A program made the position numbers and the translations under genes. Positions 43,416-53,490 of a stretch of 64,000 nt of DNA are shown piece by piece; the first letter of the stretch is position 1; every line of letters starts with the position of its first letter. This DNA comes from Nitrospira sp. GTDB taxonomy: Bacteria > Nitrospirota > Nitrospiria > Nitrospirales > Nitrospiraceae. The stretch is from assembly GCA_024998625.1 (NCBI GenBank), contig JACOEL010000001.1, forward strand, positions 62,001 to 126,000. The letters are read 5' to 3'. The notes under the pieces are model-generated. The model was not told the DNA's origin. It saw only the letters and a program-made list of their open reading frames with translations, and did not search any database.

Positions 43416-43798
43416 CGTACTCCTTCGGAACCTGTGCGCAACTCATCGCCACAGTGCACCGCCATGCAAATGGTGTAGGTCAAGGCAAACGGCGCATGCT
43501 ACCGGAGCGGCAGGCGGATTTTCAAGCACAGAAGTGTCGCGAGATGACACAACGGCCGATAAACCGGTGGGCCTGAGGAAATCACTCCCGGGAGGATACG
43601 CGCATGCGGGTTCCGCAAGCGGCGTCAATTCGACTCTGCATACGTGCTGTGGACAAGGCCGTTCTCAGCTGTTACTGGCAAGGATTGCGACATCCATTCT
43701 GCTCGAGATCGACAGCGGCTTAATTGCGCTCAAATATTCAAGTCGCGCGCTGCGGTGTATACTGCAGAGAGCCTCTCATTTTGGTTCAGGAGGAACCG
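43416..43798. other. Intergenic region between the desaturase gene and putA
   Basis: 383 bp between divergent genes. On the plus strand TATACT at 43757-43762 could be the -10 box for putA, with a poor -35. On the minus strand no clear promoter was found for the desaturase gene. No gene, repeat or RNA structure was recognised. Confidence 0.35.
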
Positions 43799-46780
43799 AT
43801 GCCTCTCGACCCTGCCCTGCTCGAACCCCGTATCCGCGCGATTGGTGAAGACTTGGCCCGGCGTTCCGGCGGGCGGGCGCCCGGCCTGTTCGATTCGCGC
43901 TGGTGGTCGCAGGCGGCCATCAACCTGGCGATGAAAGATCCCGCGTTCAAGGCGCAACTGTTCCGGTTTATCGATGTCCTGCCCTCGTTGCACGACGATG
44001 CACGGGTCGTGCAGTTGGCTGAGGAATACTTCGGCGAGATGAGCGCACACCTCTTCGGTGCTCAATGGGGACTTAAGGCGCTTGCCTCCACGAAGCTCGG
44101 CGCCTCGCTGAGCGGAAAAGCCATCCGGCATCAGGTGGAGCAGATGGCCACCAGCTTCATTGCCGGTGCGTCCATTGAGCAGGCTGTTTCGACGCTCCGT
44201 ACGGTATGGGAGGACGGGCGGGCTTTTTCGGTGGATCTACTGGGTGAAGCCAGCGTCAGTGAGCGGGAGGCGGATGCCTATCGTGATCGTTGCCACGCGG
44301 CTTTGCGGGCCCTCGGTGAGGCCTGTCCCGGATGGTCCTCTGCGCCGTTACTAGAACGGGATCACCTTGGTCTCCTGCCCCGCGTGCAATTGTCGATCAA
44401 GATCTCGGCCCTCTATTCGCAGCTCGATCCCATCGATCCCGAATCCAGCTATCGCGCAGTCGCTGCCCGCCTCCGGCCGCTCTTGAATCTTGCCGGCACC
44501 CTCCTCGCCTCGGTCATTTTCGATATGGAACAGGCGGACACGAAGGAATTAATTCTCTCCATCTTCATGCGCTTGTTTATGGAAGAACCCTACCGGACCT
44601 TTCCTCATGCGGGGATTGCGCTGCAGGCCTATCGCACCGATACGTATGATGATGTCCAGCGGCTGTTGGCTTGGAGCAGGGAGCGGCTGGTACCCGTCAC
44701 GATCAGGCTGGTGAAGGGCGCTTATTGGGACTCCGACGCGATTCGTTATCGGCAACGTGGCTGGCCGATGCCGCTGTTCGAGCACAAGGCCCAGACGGAT
44801 GTGAACTATGAGCGGCTCGTCCGATTGCTGCTGGAGCAAAGCGAGGTGATCCGGCCGGCGTTCGGCACGCACAACCTGCGAAGCCTGGCCGTGGTTGAAG
44901 CGGTGGCCGAGGCGCTCAAGTTGCCGCCGAATGCCTGGGAATATCAGATGATCTACGGCATGGCGGAGCCGTTTCAGCATGCGATGAGTGATCGTGGCCG
45001 GCGTCTCCGGCTCTATGCCCCGGTCGGAGAACTCCTTCCCGGTATGGCCTATCTGGTGCGGCGGTTGTTGGAGAACACGTCGAACGAATCGTTCCTGCGG
45101 AAGGAATATGTGGAGTCCCAGCCTCTGTCTCAGTTGCTGTCTCCGCCCGATGCGACCCTCCCCTCACCTGTTTCCTCAATGACAGCGGAGACGGGGGTTT
45201 CCGTTCCAGTCGGTCGCGCTCACTTTGCGAACGAACCGGCGGCGGATTTTTCACGAGCCGAAGTCCGGGTCGCCATGGCCGAGGCCATCGATCACGTGCG
45301 CAAACAATTGGGGCAGCGGCTTGAGGTCTCGACGCTGAATACGCATCTCCCGACGGGAGCGGATGTACGCTCATTCAATCCCAGCCAACCGGAACAAATG
45401 GTTGGCATTGTGCAGAGTTATCAGCCTGCCGACGTGGCTAGTCTTCTGAAGGTCGCCGAGTCTCATGCAGAGGAATGGAAAGGTCGGACTGTTGCGGAAC
45501 GCGTCGCCGTGATGCGGAAGGCCGCTTCCTTGATGCGCGAGCAGCGTTGGGAGTTGGCGGCCTGGGAAGTGTTCGAGGAAGGCAAGCCCTGGCGCGAGGC
45601 CGATGCCGATGTGGCCGAGGCCATCGATTTTCTGGAGTACTATGCCGGAGAAATGGCGCAGCTTGAGCTGCCGTCCCGCTTGGGACGGTATCCCGGTGAA
45701 CTGAACGAGTTGCTCTGGAGTCCGCGCGGGATCACCGTTGTGATTGCGCCCTGGAATTTTCCGCTCGCCATCCCTACCGGTATGGTCGCGGCGGCTCTGG
45801 TCTCCGGTAATCCGGTCTTGTTCAAACCGTCCGAGCGCGCGTCGATCATGGGCTACCGGCTTGCCGGAATCATGCGACAGGCCGGGGTGCCGGCGGGCAT
45901 CCTGCAGTATGTGCCGGGCGGCCCCGACGTGGGGCGTGAACTAGTCATGCACGCATCCGTCGTGACAATTGCGTTTACTGGATCGAAGGAGGTGGGATTG
46001 GGCATGGTGCAGGCCGCTGCGGTTCAACAACCGGGACAGCGGTTCGTCAAGCGCGTCATCGCGGAGATGGGTGGCAAAAATGCCATCATCGTCGATGACA
46101 CAGCCGACCTCGATGAAGCCGTGACCGGCGTGGTGCAGTCGGTTACCGGTTATGCAGGGCAGAAATGTTCCGCCTGTTCGCGTGTGATCCTCTTGGATTC
46201 GATTCACGATGTGTTCCTCCAACGGCTGGCGGATGCGGTGATGAGTCTGCGCATCGGCGCGGCTGAGGAGCCGGCGACTCAGCTCGGCCCGGTGATCGAC
46301 GGACGGGCGCAGAAACGGATTCGGGACTATCTGGAGATCGGGCGACGCGAAGGCCGGGTGGTGGTCGATCGGTCGATGGAAGGGCCTGGTTATGCCGTGG
46401 GACCGGTAGTTATCGCAGGAATCGAGCCGACGCACCGGCTGGCGCAGGAGGAAATTTTCGGCCCCGTGCTGGCCGTGATGCGGGCGTCATCGTTCGGACA
46501 GGCGCTCCAACTCGCCAACGGCACCGCCTACGCATTGACCGGGGGACTCTACTCGCGAAGTCCCCGGCATATCGAGCTGGCGCGTCAGGCGTTCGACGTC
46601 GGCAACCTCTACATCAACCGTTCGATTACCGGGGCCCTAGTGGGTCGGCAACCGTTCGGCGGCCACCGGCTATCGGGTATAGGGACGAAGGCCGGGGGCG
46701 AGGAGTACCTGAAACAATTCATGGTCGCGCGTGTCGTCAGCGAACAAACGCTCCGGCGCGGATTCGCTCCGGCCCTGTAG
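43799..46780 (+). CDS. putA: Bifunctional proline dehydrogenase / L-glutamate gamma-semialdehyde dehydrogenase
   Basis: 993 residues from the ATG at 43799 with AGGAGG upstream. Residues to about 470 form the FAD-binding PRODH barrel (RLVKGAYWDSD, AFGTHNLRS, YQMIYGMAEPFQ). A P5C dehydrogenase follows: VIAPWNFPLAIP, FTGSKEVG, EMGGKNAIIVDD with the general-base Glu, GQKCSACSRVI with the catalytic Cys, and EEIFGPVLAV. No DNA-binding ribbon-helix-helix is present, so this is the non-regulatory form. It oxidises proline to glutamate and feeds electrons to quinone. Confidence 0.96.
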   Translation: MPLDPALLEPRIRAIGEDLARRSGGRAPGLFDSRWWSQAAINLAMKDPAFKAQLFRFIDVLPSLHDDARVVQLAEEYFGEMSAHLFGAQWGLKALASTKLGASLSGKAIRHQVEQMATSFIAGASIEQAVSTLRTVWEDGRAFSVDLLGEASVSEREADAYRDRCHAALRALGEACPGWSSAPLLERDHLGLLPRVQLSIKISALYSQLDPIDPESSYRAVAARLRPLLNLAGTLLASVIFDMEQADTKELILSIFMRLFMEEPYRTFPHAGIALQAYRTDTYDDVQRLLAWSRERLVPVTIRLVKGAYWDSDAIRYRQRGWPMPLFEHKAQTDVNYERLVRLLLEQSEVIRPAFGTHNLRSLAVVEAVAEALKLPPNAWEYQMIYGMAEPFQHAMSDRGRRLRLYAPVGELLPGMAYLVRRLLENTSNESFLRKEYVESQPLSQLLSPPDATLPSPVSSMTAETGVSVPVGRAHFANEPAADFSRAEVRVAMAEAIDHVRKQLGQRLEVSTLNTHLPTGADVRSFNPSQPEQMVGIVQSYQPADVASLLKVAESHAEEWKGRTVAERVAVMRKAASLMREQRWELAAWEVFEEGKPWREADADVAEAIDFLEYYAGEMAQLELPSRLGRYPGELNELLWSPRGITVVIAPWNFPLAIPTGMVAAALVSGNPVLFKPSERASIMGYRLAGIMRQAGVPAGILQYVPGGPDVGRELVMHASVVTIAFTGSKEVGLGMVQAAAVQQPGQRFVKRVIAEMGGKNAIIVDDTADLDEAVTGVVQSVTGYAGQKCSACSRVILLDSIHDVFLQRLADAVMSLRIGAAEEPATQLGPVIDGRAQKRIRDYLEIGRREGRVVVDRSMEGPGYAVGPVVIAGIEPTHRLAQEEIFGPVLAVMRASSFGQALQLANGTAYALTGGLYSRSPRHIELARQAFDVGNLYINRSITGALVGRQPFGGHRLSGIGTKAGGEEYLKQFMVARVVSEQTLRRGFAPAL

Positions 46781-47575
46781 GGCCGGCGCGGACTTTACGC
46801 TGACCTCTTCCAGTTCTTCCGTGATGTCGGTGATGTTGCCCCGGTCTTCTTTGAGCGCGGCCAATTCCTGCCGTTCGATATACTTGACCAGCCCCACGCC
46901 CTTGGCGAACCAGGCCGTCATCACATCAGTGCCGACCGCCGTCCGGTCGGCGGAGGAGAGATGAATCTTGAGGGTCATCCGCGCTTCCACGCGCACGGCG
47001 TCGGGGTACGTGCCGGCGGGCACCGTGATCGATTCCTGTCCGATCACCGTCGAGACTCCTTCGACATCCACATGTTCGTTGGTGCCGTCCCCATCGATGT
47101 CGCTTCCGAAATCGATGTCCGTGCGATTGAACTGTTGAAAGGATTGGGCCACTTTCATCGGGAACCGGATGATCTGATACGGCACGAGCTGCTTTTCCAA
47201 CGGCGTGCCCGGCTCGGACCCGTAGTACACCACGCCCGCTGCATCGCGGCGGTAAAAGCTGTCGGATGCGCCATGGTTGCCCGGGTTGGTGTCATGAAAC
47301 ACATTGACGACGACGCCGCCCTTCAGGGTGCGGGTTCCGGTCACCGACGACACGTTGAAGAAGTATTTGTTCTCGATCGTTTGAAGGGGCCCTTCCGAGA
47401 TCTGCCCGCGGTACTGCCAGCGTGTGCCGACGGTGTCGGGGAAATAGTCGGCAGACTGGGCGATGGTCTGTCCTGCCTCCGTGGCCTGAGCCTGACCATG
47501 ACCCAACAGGATGCCCACGAACCCGCACATGCTCACTGCGACCACGGTCGAGCGCACCAAATTCTGAACGATCAC
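46670..47575 (-). CDS. Secreted protein of unknown function overlapping the putA 3' end
   Basis: 301 residues. Signal peptide at about 8-31 (ends AQA). The mature part is strand-rich: FPDTVGTRWQYRGQI, NKYFFNVSSVTGTRTL, FPMKVAQSF and VPAGTYPDAVRVEARM, then WFAKGVGLVKYIERQE. This pattern is shared by periplasmic proteins that carry a conserved WFAxGVGxVK motif. The last ~37 residues are encoded antisense to putA; they are low in order and probably a read-through of a lost stop codon. Convergent with putA. Confidence 0.72.
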   Translation of the reverse strand: MIVQNLVRSTVVAVSMCGFVGILLGHGQAQATEAGQTIAQSADYFPDTVGTRWQYRGQISEGPLQTIENKYFFNVSSVTGTRTLKGGVVVNVFHDTNPGNHGASDSFYRRDAAGVVYYGSEPGTPLEKQLVPYQIIRFPMKVAQSFQQFNRTDIDFGSDIDGDGTNEHVDVEGVSTVIGQESITVPAGTYPDAVRVEARMTLKIHLSSADRTAVGTDVMTAWFAKGVGLVKYIERQELAALKEDRGNITDITEELEEVSVKSAPALQGRSESAPERLFADDTRDHELFQVLLAPGLRPYTR

Positions 47576-47681
47576 GGCTGCCCTCCAGTCAAAAAAATCA
47601 CGGTACCATACCCGATTCGCCGCAGCAAGCCGGCAGGTCCCGCCTTGCCTTCTCCTGTGCCTCCTCGCATAATCGCTCGCC

Positions 47682-48440
47682 GTGATGTCCGCATTACCTC
47701 CCCCAACTCAAGACGTTCGTGAAGGCCGGACGGTTCTGGTAACCGGTGGGTCCGGTGGAATCGGTCGTGCGCTCTGCTTGGCCTTCGCCCATGCCGGGTA
47801 TTGGGTGGGGGTGCATTATTTTCGCCGGCGGCCGGCAGCCGAGGAAACTCTCGCGCTGCTTTCGCAGGCCGGTGGCCAGGGTGCCCTCTACCAGGCGGAT
47901 GTACGTTCGAGCCATGAGATCCAGACGATGTTGGAGGCGATCCGGGTTCAACGGGGCCGGATCGAGATCCTGCTCTGTAATGCCGGCATGGCGTCGAAGC
48001 ATCTGGTGGTGACTTGTCCGGAAGAAGCATGGCAAGAGATCATCGACACGAATCTGACGGGTACCTATCGCTGCATGACTGCCGCGGTGAACGACATGAT
48101 GACGCAGGGCGGTGGATCCGTCATGGTGATCGGGTCCTTTGCCGGATTGCAGGGAACGAACGGCCAAGCTGCCTACGCAGCGTCGAAGGCGGGGCTCGTC
48201 GGGCTGGTGAAGACCGCGGCGCGGGAATGGGGACCGCACAATATTCGCGTGAATCTGGTCTGTCCCGGCTGGCAGCAAACGCGCATGGCCGGTGACTCGT
48301 TTCCACGCGGTGAACGGCTTGACGACCATGTGCTGGGACGTCTCTCGAACCTGGTTGATGTGAGCAGGACGATTTGCCAACTCGCGCAACTCTCCGACAT
48401 GTCGGGGCAAGTGTGGAACCTGGACAGTCGCATTCTCTAA
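47682..48440 (+). CDS. Short-chain dehydrogenase/reductase (FabG-like)
   Basis: 252 residues; GTG at 47682 or ATG at 47685. Rossmann motif TGGSGGIGRA, CNAGM, Ser in VIGSFAGLQG and the active site YAASKAG, then NLVCPGWQQTRM. Most like 3-oxoacyl-ACP reductases. It lies directly upstream of bioD and could serve fatty acid or pimeloyl chain reduction, but other ketone or alcohol substrates cannot be excluded. Confidence 0.88.
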   Translation: MMSALPPPTQDVREGRTVLVTGGSGGIGRALCLAFAHAGYWVGVHYFRRRPAAEETLALLSQAGGQGALYQADVRSSHEIQTMLEAIRVQRGRIEILLCNAGMASKHLVVTCPEEAWQEIIDTNLTGTYRCMTAAVNDMMTQGGGSVMVIGSFAGLQGTNGQAAYAASKAGLVGLVKTAAREWGPHNIRVNLVCPGWQQTRMAGDSFPRGERLDDHVLGRLSNLVDVSRTICQLAQLSDMSGQVWNLDSRIL

Positions 48441-48570
48441 CAGGATGCTGAACACGGACGCCGGCTTCGTTCTCGCTGGTCGTGGAGCGTGAATGGTGAA
48501 ACGTGAAATGTAGGACTGGAGAAGGCGTCACTTCTGGGAGCTTGTGACGTTTGACGTTTCACGTCTGACG
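48438..48570. repeat. Fragment of the 130-bp repeat followed by GTGAAACG-type inverted units
   Basis: AACAGGATGCTGAACACGGACGCCGGCTTCGTTCTCGC-like start (48438-48478) is the left end of the larger repeat. It is followed by GTGAATGGTGAAACGTGAAA (48490-48509) and, inverted, TGACGTTTGACGTTTCACG (48545-48563). It separates the SDR and bioD genes. Confidence 0.6.
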
Positions 48571-48592
48571 AATGTCATTCGATGGGAAAAGA

Positions 48593-49363
48593 ATGGGAAT
48601 AACCAAAGGGGTGTTTGTCACCGGGACGGACACCGGCGTGGGCAAGACGCTGGTCTCCTCCGCGCTGGTCCGGAGGCTGGTCCAGATGGGCTGTCCTGTC
48701 GGGGTGATGAAGCCGGTCGAAACCGGGGTGCTTCCCGAGCAACTGGGTGAGAGCGACGCGGGGCGACTCATGGCTGCAGCGGGAACGCGCGATGGGATCG
48801 ATGAGGTGTCTCCCTATCGGTTCCTCGCGCCGCTCGCCCCCCTTGCCGCCGCATCCGCCCAAGAACGCGTGATCGAGATGCAGGAGATCATGGGACGCTA
48901 CCAACGGCTTGCGGCCCGATACTCTTCTGTTGTGGTTGAAGGCGCCGGTGGTCTGCTCGTGCCGATGGGGAAGGATTGGGATATGCGTGACTTGATCGGC
49001 CGGATCGGGCTACCCGTCGTACTTGTGGGGCGGGCCGGGCTCGGCGGGATCAATCATGCGCTGCTGACCCTGGACGGCCTTCGGCAACGTCACTGTGCGG
49101 TGATGGCTGTCCTGTTGAACGAGACTGCGTTGTGCACCACCCCCGCGCAGCAGGAGCAGTGTGAGTCTACGGTTGCACTGTTGCGGGAGCGAGCCGGTGT
49201 TCCGGTGTTGGGGCCGCTGCCCTATCAGCCGCAACTTGGCTCTGATTGGTCTGGCGCCGTCGAGATGCTGGCGCAGAGCAGCCCGATCAGGGAGCTTGCA
49301 GATCTGGTGTGGGCCACTGCTGTTGGAATGTCCGGATCGCCGCGTCGAGGTCCGCAGCCTTGA
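48593..49363 (+). CDS. bioD: Dethiobiotin synthetase
   Basis: 256 residues from the ATG at 48593; an ATG at 48572 is in frame. P-loop GTDTGVGKT, substrate lysine in GVMKPVETG, and VEGAGGLLVPM. It closes the ureido ring of dethiobiotin from DAPA, CO2 and ATP. Biotin is needed by the AccB/AccC carboxylase encoded a little downstream. No other bio gene is in the window. The 3' end overlaps thiE by 77 bases in antisense. Confidence 0.93.
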   Translation: MGITKGVFVTGTDTGVGKTLVSSALVRRLVQMGCPVGVMKPVETGVLPEQLGESDAGRLMAAAGTRDGIDEVSPYRFLAPLAPLAAASAQERVIEMQEIMGRYQRLAARYSSVVVEGAGGLLVPMGKDWDMRDLIGRIGLPVVLVGRAGLGGINHALLTLDGLRQRHCAVMAVLLNETALCTTPAQQEQCESTVALLRERAGVPVLGPLPYQPQLGSDWSGAVEMLAQSSPIRELADLVWATAVGMSGSPRRGPQP

Positions 49364-49919
49364 GGATCGCAGAGATCACTGCCACGCCATCTGCCCCTGC
49401 CGCCATAATCTCAGCAACCGACTCAGCCGTAATGCCGCCGATCGCAAACATCGGCAGCCTGGTCAACGCGCGTGCCGCGCGTAATCCTTCCAGACCGACC
49501 ACCGGGTCGTGATCGGTCTTAGTGGAGGTGCCGAAAATCGGGCCGAATCCCAGATAGTCGGGCTGTGCGGCGACGGCCTCGCTCACCTGAGCGGCATTGT
49601 GCGTCGAGAGTCCGATGATTTTTTCAGGTCCCAGCAATTGTCTGGCGTAGACAATGGGAAGGTCGTCCTGGCCCAGGTGCACCCCGTCTGCGTTCACGGC
49701 CATCGCCAGATCGCAACGATCGTTGACGATCAAGAGGGCACCGGCGTCGGTTGCGGCCTGACGCAATGCGAGCGCTTTCGCGTAGGCATCTTTCATCGTG
49801 GCCTGCTTATCCCGGTATTGAAAGAGTCGGACACCGTGCGCGGCGGCTTCGTGCAGGAGATCGGGTAGCGGGCGATCCGGCCTGACCGTGGGGTCGAGGA
49901 CGAGATAGAGCCCTTTCAG
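49287..49919 (-). CDS. thiE: Thiamine-phosphate synthase, start codon unclear
   Basis: Conserved ThiE sequence runs from GLYLVLDPTVRP (codons at 49913 down) through VRLFQYRDKQA, LLIVNDRCDLA, GVHLGQDDLP, FGPIFGTSTKTDHDPVVG and FAIGGIT to the stop at 49287. The only ATG (49796) would cut off the first strand and helix. Between it and the upstream stop at 49964 there is no ATG, GTG or TTG in frame; CTG at 49919 is the nearest possible start. A 130-bp repeat begins exactly at that upstream stop, so the original start may have been displaced. ThiE joins HMP-PP and thiazole phosphate to make thiamine phosphate. Confidence 0.88.
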   Translation of the reverse strand: MKGLYLVLDPTVRPDRPLPDLLHEAAAHGVRLFQYRDKQATMKDAYAKALALRQAATDAGALLIVNDRCDLAMAVNADGVHLGQDDLPIVYARQLLGPEKIIGLSTHNAAQVSEAVAAQPDYLGFGPIFGTSTKTDHDPVVGLEGLRAARALTRLPMFAIGGITAESVAEIMAAGADGVAVISAILKAADLDAAIRTFQQQWPTPDLQAP

Positions 49920-49963
49920 GAGTGAGTGTCGGGTGGCCTGAGACGTGGCGGGCTCCCTGGTTT

Positions 49964-50095
49964 AGCAGGCGGTTGAAAAAGTCCGCCAGCGGCGTGCTCG
50001 CATCGCTCCATGGCTCACCGTACGACAGGGGTACGATTCGCCACGTCGCTTGCTGTGGCCTTGCTGGACGGCCATTTTGAACGGCCTGCTGGTGA
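49964..50095. repeat. 130-bp repeat abutting thiE
   Basis: Begins AGCAGGCGGTTGAAAAAGTC and ends ACGGCCATTTTGAACGGCCTGCTG, imperfect inverted ends. The body has CCGCCAGCGGCG and GCTGTGGCCTTGCTGGAC as in 31981-32113. It touches the 5' end of the thiE frame. Confidence 0.75.
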
Positions 50096-50165
50096 TGTGT
50101 GCGGAATACATGATCTCAGCTGGTTCGGGAAATCATAGGGCTGACAGCTGCTTCTCAGCAACCTG

Positions 50166-51515
50166 TTACGAGGACTGGCCGGCAAGAAAGCGGTCGAGGA
50201 ATGTCGTAGAGACATGCCCCTTCTGGAAGTCGGGATCGTTAAAAATTCTCCGATGGAGCGGGATCGTCGTCTTGATGCCTTCGATGACAAATTCATCGAG
50301 TGCGCGGCGCATGCGGGCCATCGCCTCCTGGCGATCACGTCCGTGCGTAATCAATTTGGCGATCAGGCTGTCGTAGTACGGGACCACCACGGCGTTCGGT
50401 TCCATCGCGGAATCGACGCGCACGCCGAAGCCACCAGGGGCGGAATATTTGGTGATCTGGCCTGGACAGGGCGTGAACTTTTCCGGATCCTCGGCATTGA
50501 TGCGGCACTCGAAGCTGTGACCGTTCAGCTTGATATCCGGCTGCTTGAACGAGAGGGGCATGCCTGAGGCGATCCGTATCTGTTCTTTCACGAGATCGAT
50601 CCCGGTTACCATTTCCGTGATGGGGTGCTCGACCTGGATGCGGGTATTCACTTCCATGAAGAAGAAATTGCGGTCCTTATCCAGCAGAAACTCCACCGTG
50701 CCGACGTTGCAATACCGAATGGCTTTCACGGCCTGGACGGCCACCCGGCCGATTTCGCGCCGTAATCCTTCATCGATGGCCGGCGACGGGGTTTCTTCCA
50801 CCAACTTTTGGTGACGTCGTTGAATGGAGCAATCACGCTCGCCGAGGTGGACCACATGGCCCCGATTGTCGGCCACGATTTGTACTTCGATGTGCCGTGG
50901 TTCGAGGAAATAGCGCTCGAGGTAGACGCCGTCGTGACCGAACGTGGATTTCGCTTCGGCTTGCGCCGCTTGGAACGCCCGCGCGAGCTCCTCCGGTTTG
51001 TTTACCACGCGCATGCCCCGCCCTCCGCCTCCGGCGGAGGCCTTGATGATCACGGGGAAGCCGATGGTCTTCGCGGCCTCTTGCGCATCCTGTTCGCTTC
51101 GGAGTTCGCCGGGGCTGCCGGGAGTGACCGGGAGCCCCTTCTTGGCGACCACTTCCCGTGCTTTGGATTTGTCGCCCATCAAAGCGATGTTTTCGGAGGT
51201 CGGGCCGATGAACTTGACGCCGATCGATTCGCAGACTTCCGCGAAGTGCGCGTTCTCTGAAAGAAATCCATAACCGGGATGAATGGCATCGGCCCCGGTG
51301 ACTTCGGCTGCGCTCAGCACGTTGGGGATATTGCGATAACTGAGGGCAGCTTCCGGCGGGCCGACACAGACGTGTTCATCGGCGGCCCGGACATGCAAGC
51401 TTGCGGCATCGGCTTCGGAGTGGATCGCAACGGTTTTAACGCCGAGCTCCTTGCAGGCGCGGATCACCCGAAGGGCGATTTCTCCACGATTGGCAACCAA
51501 CACTTTCTTAAACAC
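50166..51515 (-). CDS. accC: Biotin carboxylase subunit of acetyl-CoA carboxylase
   Basis: 449 residues, standard length. [20 protein letters not shown] at the start, ATP-grasp loop [14 protein letters not shown], and [18 protein letters not shown] with the catalytic Glu/Arg. It carboxylates the biotin on AccB using ATP and bicarbonate, the first step of fatty acid synthesis. Encoded 179 bp after accB on the same strand. Confidence 0.97.
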   Translation of the reverse strand: MFKKVLVANRGEIALRVIRACKELGVKTVAIHSEADAASLHVRAADEHVCVGPPEAALSYRNIPNVLSAAEVTGADAIHPGYGFLSENAHFAEVCESIGVKFIGPTSENIALMGDKSKAREVVAKKGLPVTPGSPGELRSEQDAQEAAKTIGFPVIIKASAGGGGRGMRVVNKPEELARAFQAAQAEAKSTFGHDGVYLERYFLEPRHIEVQIVADNRGHVVHLGERDCSIQRRHQKLVEETPSPAIDEGLRREIGRVAVQAVKAIRYCNVGTVEFLLDKDRNFFFMEVNTRIQVEHPITEMVTGIDLVKEQIRIASGMPLSFKQPDIKLNGHSFECRINAEDPEKFTPCPGQITKYSAPGGFGVRVDSAMEPNAVVVPYYDSLIAKLITHGRDRQEAMARMRRALDEFVIEGIKTTIPLHRRIFNDPDFQKGHVSTTFLDRFLAGQSS

Positions 51516-51694
51516 AGGATACTCCGGCGCGGGTCACTCTCTGTGTCCGCCTGGTTCTAACGGTTTGCTCTGCCACGGGTGAGACCTGATCCGGTTCGGT
51601 TGCATGATCCGACACGTGCCGTCTAGCGTCGGACCCGCATGCTGAGGAACGTATCCCCGGATCGTCTCGCCATGAACCCGCATGATCTCGTCGG

Positions 51695-52270
51695 TCAGGG
51701 CGTGGCGTTGGGGTCTATCAAGAAGAGAGGTTGTCCATACTCGACAGGCTTGGTGCTCTCCGCCAGTATTTTCGTGATCCGTCCGTCGGCTTCGGACTCG
51801 ATTTCGTTCATGAGCTTCATGGCTTCGACGATACAAAGCACTTGGCCCTTTTTCACGTAGTCTCCCTCCTCTACATACGGGTCTGCATCTGGTGAGGGAG
51901 AGCGATAGAAGGTGCCGACGATGGGAGACGTAATTGTGACCTGGCCATCCGTTTCTGAAGGGGGACGGGTCTGCGCCGCCGGCGCCGTCCCGGCTGAGGT
52001 CGACTGGTTCGTGACGGTCTCCACCGTCTGGGCCGTCGTGGCCCTCACAACCGGCTCGTGCCGGATGCGAATGCGGACTCCACTACGCTCGATTTCCAAC
52101 TCGGTCAGGTGGTTGCGCTTGAGCAGGTCGGCCAACTGCTGAATCTGCGCGGCCTGGTCCGGAGAGAGCAGTGTCTCAGTGGCCGTTGATCGAGGTGCAA
52201 AGGCGCTCGGTAGGACGATCGGCTTCCCGGCCCCACGGCCTTTTCCTGTCTTTTTACCTGATGAACTCAA
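51695..52270 (-). CDS. accB: Biotin carboxyl carrier protein
   Basis: 191 residues, overlapping the efp stop by ATGA. N-terminal basic leader and helix ([20 protein letters not shown]), a Thr/Ala/Pro-rich linker, and the biotinyl domain with [10 protein letters not shown], whose Lys takes biotin, and [20 protein letters not shown] before it. Works with AccC. Confidence 0.95.
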   Translation of the reverse strand: MSSSGKKTGKGRGAGKPIVLPSAFAPRSTATETLLSPDQAAQIQQLADLLKRNHLTELEIERSGVRIRIRHEPVVRATTAQTVETVTNQSTSAGTAPAAQTRPPSETDGQVTITSPIVGTFYRSPSPDADPYVEEGDYVKKGQVLCIVEAMKLMNEIESEADGRITKILAESTKPVEYGQPLFLIDPNATP

Positions 52271-52827
52271 CGCACGCGCTCCACAAATTCACGGGTTCGC
52301 GTATCGATGCGGATCGTTTCCCCGATTTCCAGATAGAGCGGCACCTTGATCGTGGCCCCGGTCTCGACGATCACCGGCTTATTGCCGCCCGAGGCCGTAT
52401 CGCCGCGCACGCCCGGTTCACCATCGACCACTTTGAGCTCGATGAAGTTCGGCAGCAGCACCGTAATCGGCCGGTGCTCGTAGACCAGGATCTTGACGAT
52501 CATGTTTTCCTTGAGCAGATCGGCGTTACTTCCCAACTGGCTCTTCTCATAGGTCGACTGCTCATAGGTCTCCGTATCCATGAACGTGTAGGAATCGTTC
52601 GTGGCATACAGGAATTGCATGTCGCACTCTTCGATTTGGGGCGTTTCGAATTTTTCTCCGGAACGAAAGGTCCGATCGAGGACGTTGCCGGAAAGATAAC
52701 TCTTCAGCTTCGTCCGGACGAATGCCCCGCCCTTGCCGGGTTTGACGTGCTGGAACTCCACGATATAAAAGGGTTGGCCTTCTACCATTAACGGGCTGCC
52801 GTTCCGAAACTCTGCCGTCGAAATCAC
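52267..52827 (-). CDS. efp: Elongation factor P
   Basis: 186 residues from the GTG at 52827, with AAGGAG upstream; the frame is open much further up inside aroQ. Domain I holds the tip [12 protein letters not shown], with a Lys at the position modified in E. coli (beta-lysylation) or by other means elsewhere. Domains II and III ([32 protein letters not shown]) follow. It relieves ribosome stalling at polyproline, which matters in a genome with Pro-rich proteins such as those at 24981 and 39707. Confidence 0.95.
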   Translation of the reverse strand: MISTAEFRNGSPLMVEGQPFYIVEFQHVKPGKGGAFVRTKLKSYLSGNVLDRTFRSGEKFETPQIEECDMQFLYATNDSYTFMDTETYEQSTYEKSQLGSNADLLKENMIVKILVYEHRPITVLLPNFIELKVVDGEPGVRGDTASGGNKPVIVETGATIKVPLYLEIGETIRIDTRTREFVERVR

Positions 52828-52852
52828 AACAACTCTCCTTGGTACAACAGGT

Positions 52853-53350
52853 TCAACGGCGCGAAGCCGTGGGTTTATTCTTCGAGCTCGCCCGAGGGTG
52901 TGTTGCCTTGCCGCTGGTCTCGAGGTGCGCGGCCAATGCGTCCAGCGCCAGGAGATAGCCGGAGGGACCGAATCCGGAAATCTGTCCCAGGGCCACACCG
53001 GCGATGAAGGAATGATGGCGAAACTCCTCCCGCTGATGGATGTTCGACAAATGCACCTCAACCGTCGGCAGGGCGACGGCGGCGATTGCGTCGCGAATCG
53101 CAATGCTGGTATGGGTATACGCGGCCGGATTGATGATGATGCCGTCGAAATGACCCCTGGCATTCTGAATCCAGGTGACCAGTTCCCCTTCTACATTCGT
53201 CTGTTTGGTCTGCACCGCAATCCCTCGCTCGCCTGCTCGACGGACAATCGACTTGTCGATGTCGGGCAAGGACGCCTGTCCGTAGACGGATGGCTCTCGC
53301 GTCCCCAGGAGATTGAGATTGGGACCATGAAGTACTAGCAGCCGCAGCAT
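52853..53350 (-). CDS. aroQ: 3-dehydroquinate dehydratase, type II
   Basis: 165 residues. [14 protein letters not shown] with the catalytic Tyr, [33 protein letters not shown] with the catalytic His, and GFGPSGY. It makes 3-dehydroshikimate in the shikimate pathway. The C-terminal ~20 residues are a basic tail. First gene of a run with efp (25 bp gap) and accB, as in many bacteria. Confidence 0.96.
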   Translation of the reverse strand: MLRLLVLHGPNLNLLGTREPSVYGQASLPDIDKSIVRRAGERGIAVQTKQTNVEGELVTWIQNARGHFDGIIINPAAYTHTSIAIRDAIAAVALPTVEVHLSNIHQREEFRHHSFIAGVALGQISGFGPSGYLLALDALAAHLETSGKATHPRASSKNKPTASRR

Positions 53351-53490
53351 GTGTCTGTCGCGCGCCCTCGTGATCAGTAGGCTGCAATGGATAGAGATGC
53401 CAGCAGCGGCGGCATTCTAACAGGGTGTCAGGAGTGGGTCAAACGTTGTTCCAGGGAGCGGGACGCGCGCTGGGTCGGTTGGGGATGCAA

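Noticed and set aside
43050-43478. 142-codon plus-strand frame opposite the desaturase gene
   Set aside because: It is antisense to His boxes of a certain desaturase and shows no independent motif.
49500-49961. A TPP riboswitch upstream of thiE
   Set aside because: No CTGAGA or thi-box-like sequence was seen; the upstream space is taken by the 130-bp repeat.
51534-51836. Frame of 100 codons between accC and accB
   Set aside because: It overlaps the accB biotinyl domain in another frame and has no recognisable domain or ribosome site.
52828-53163. Long N-terminal extension of EF-P
   Set aside because: It lies antiphase inside aroQ; the GTG at 52827 with AAGGAG gives the standard 186-residue EF-P.
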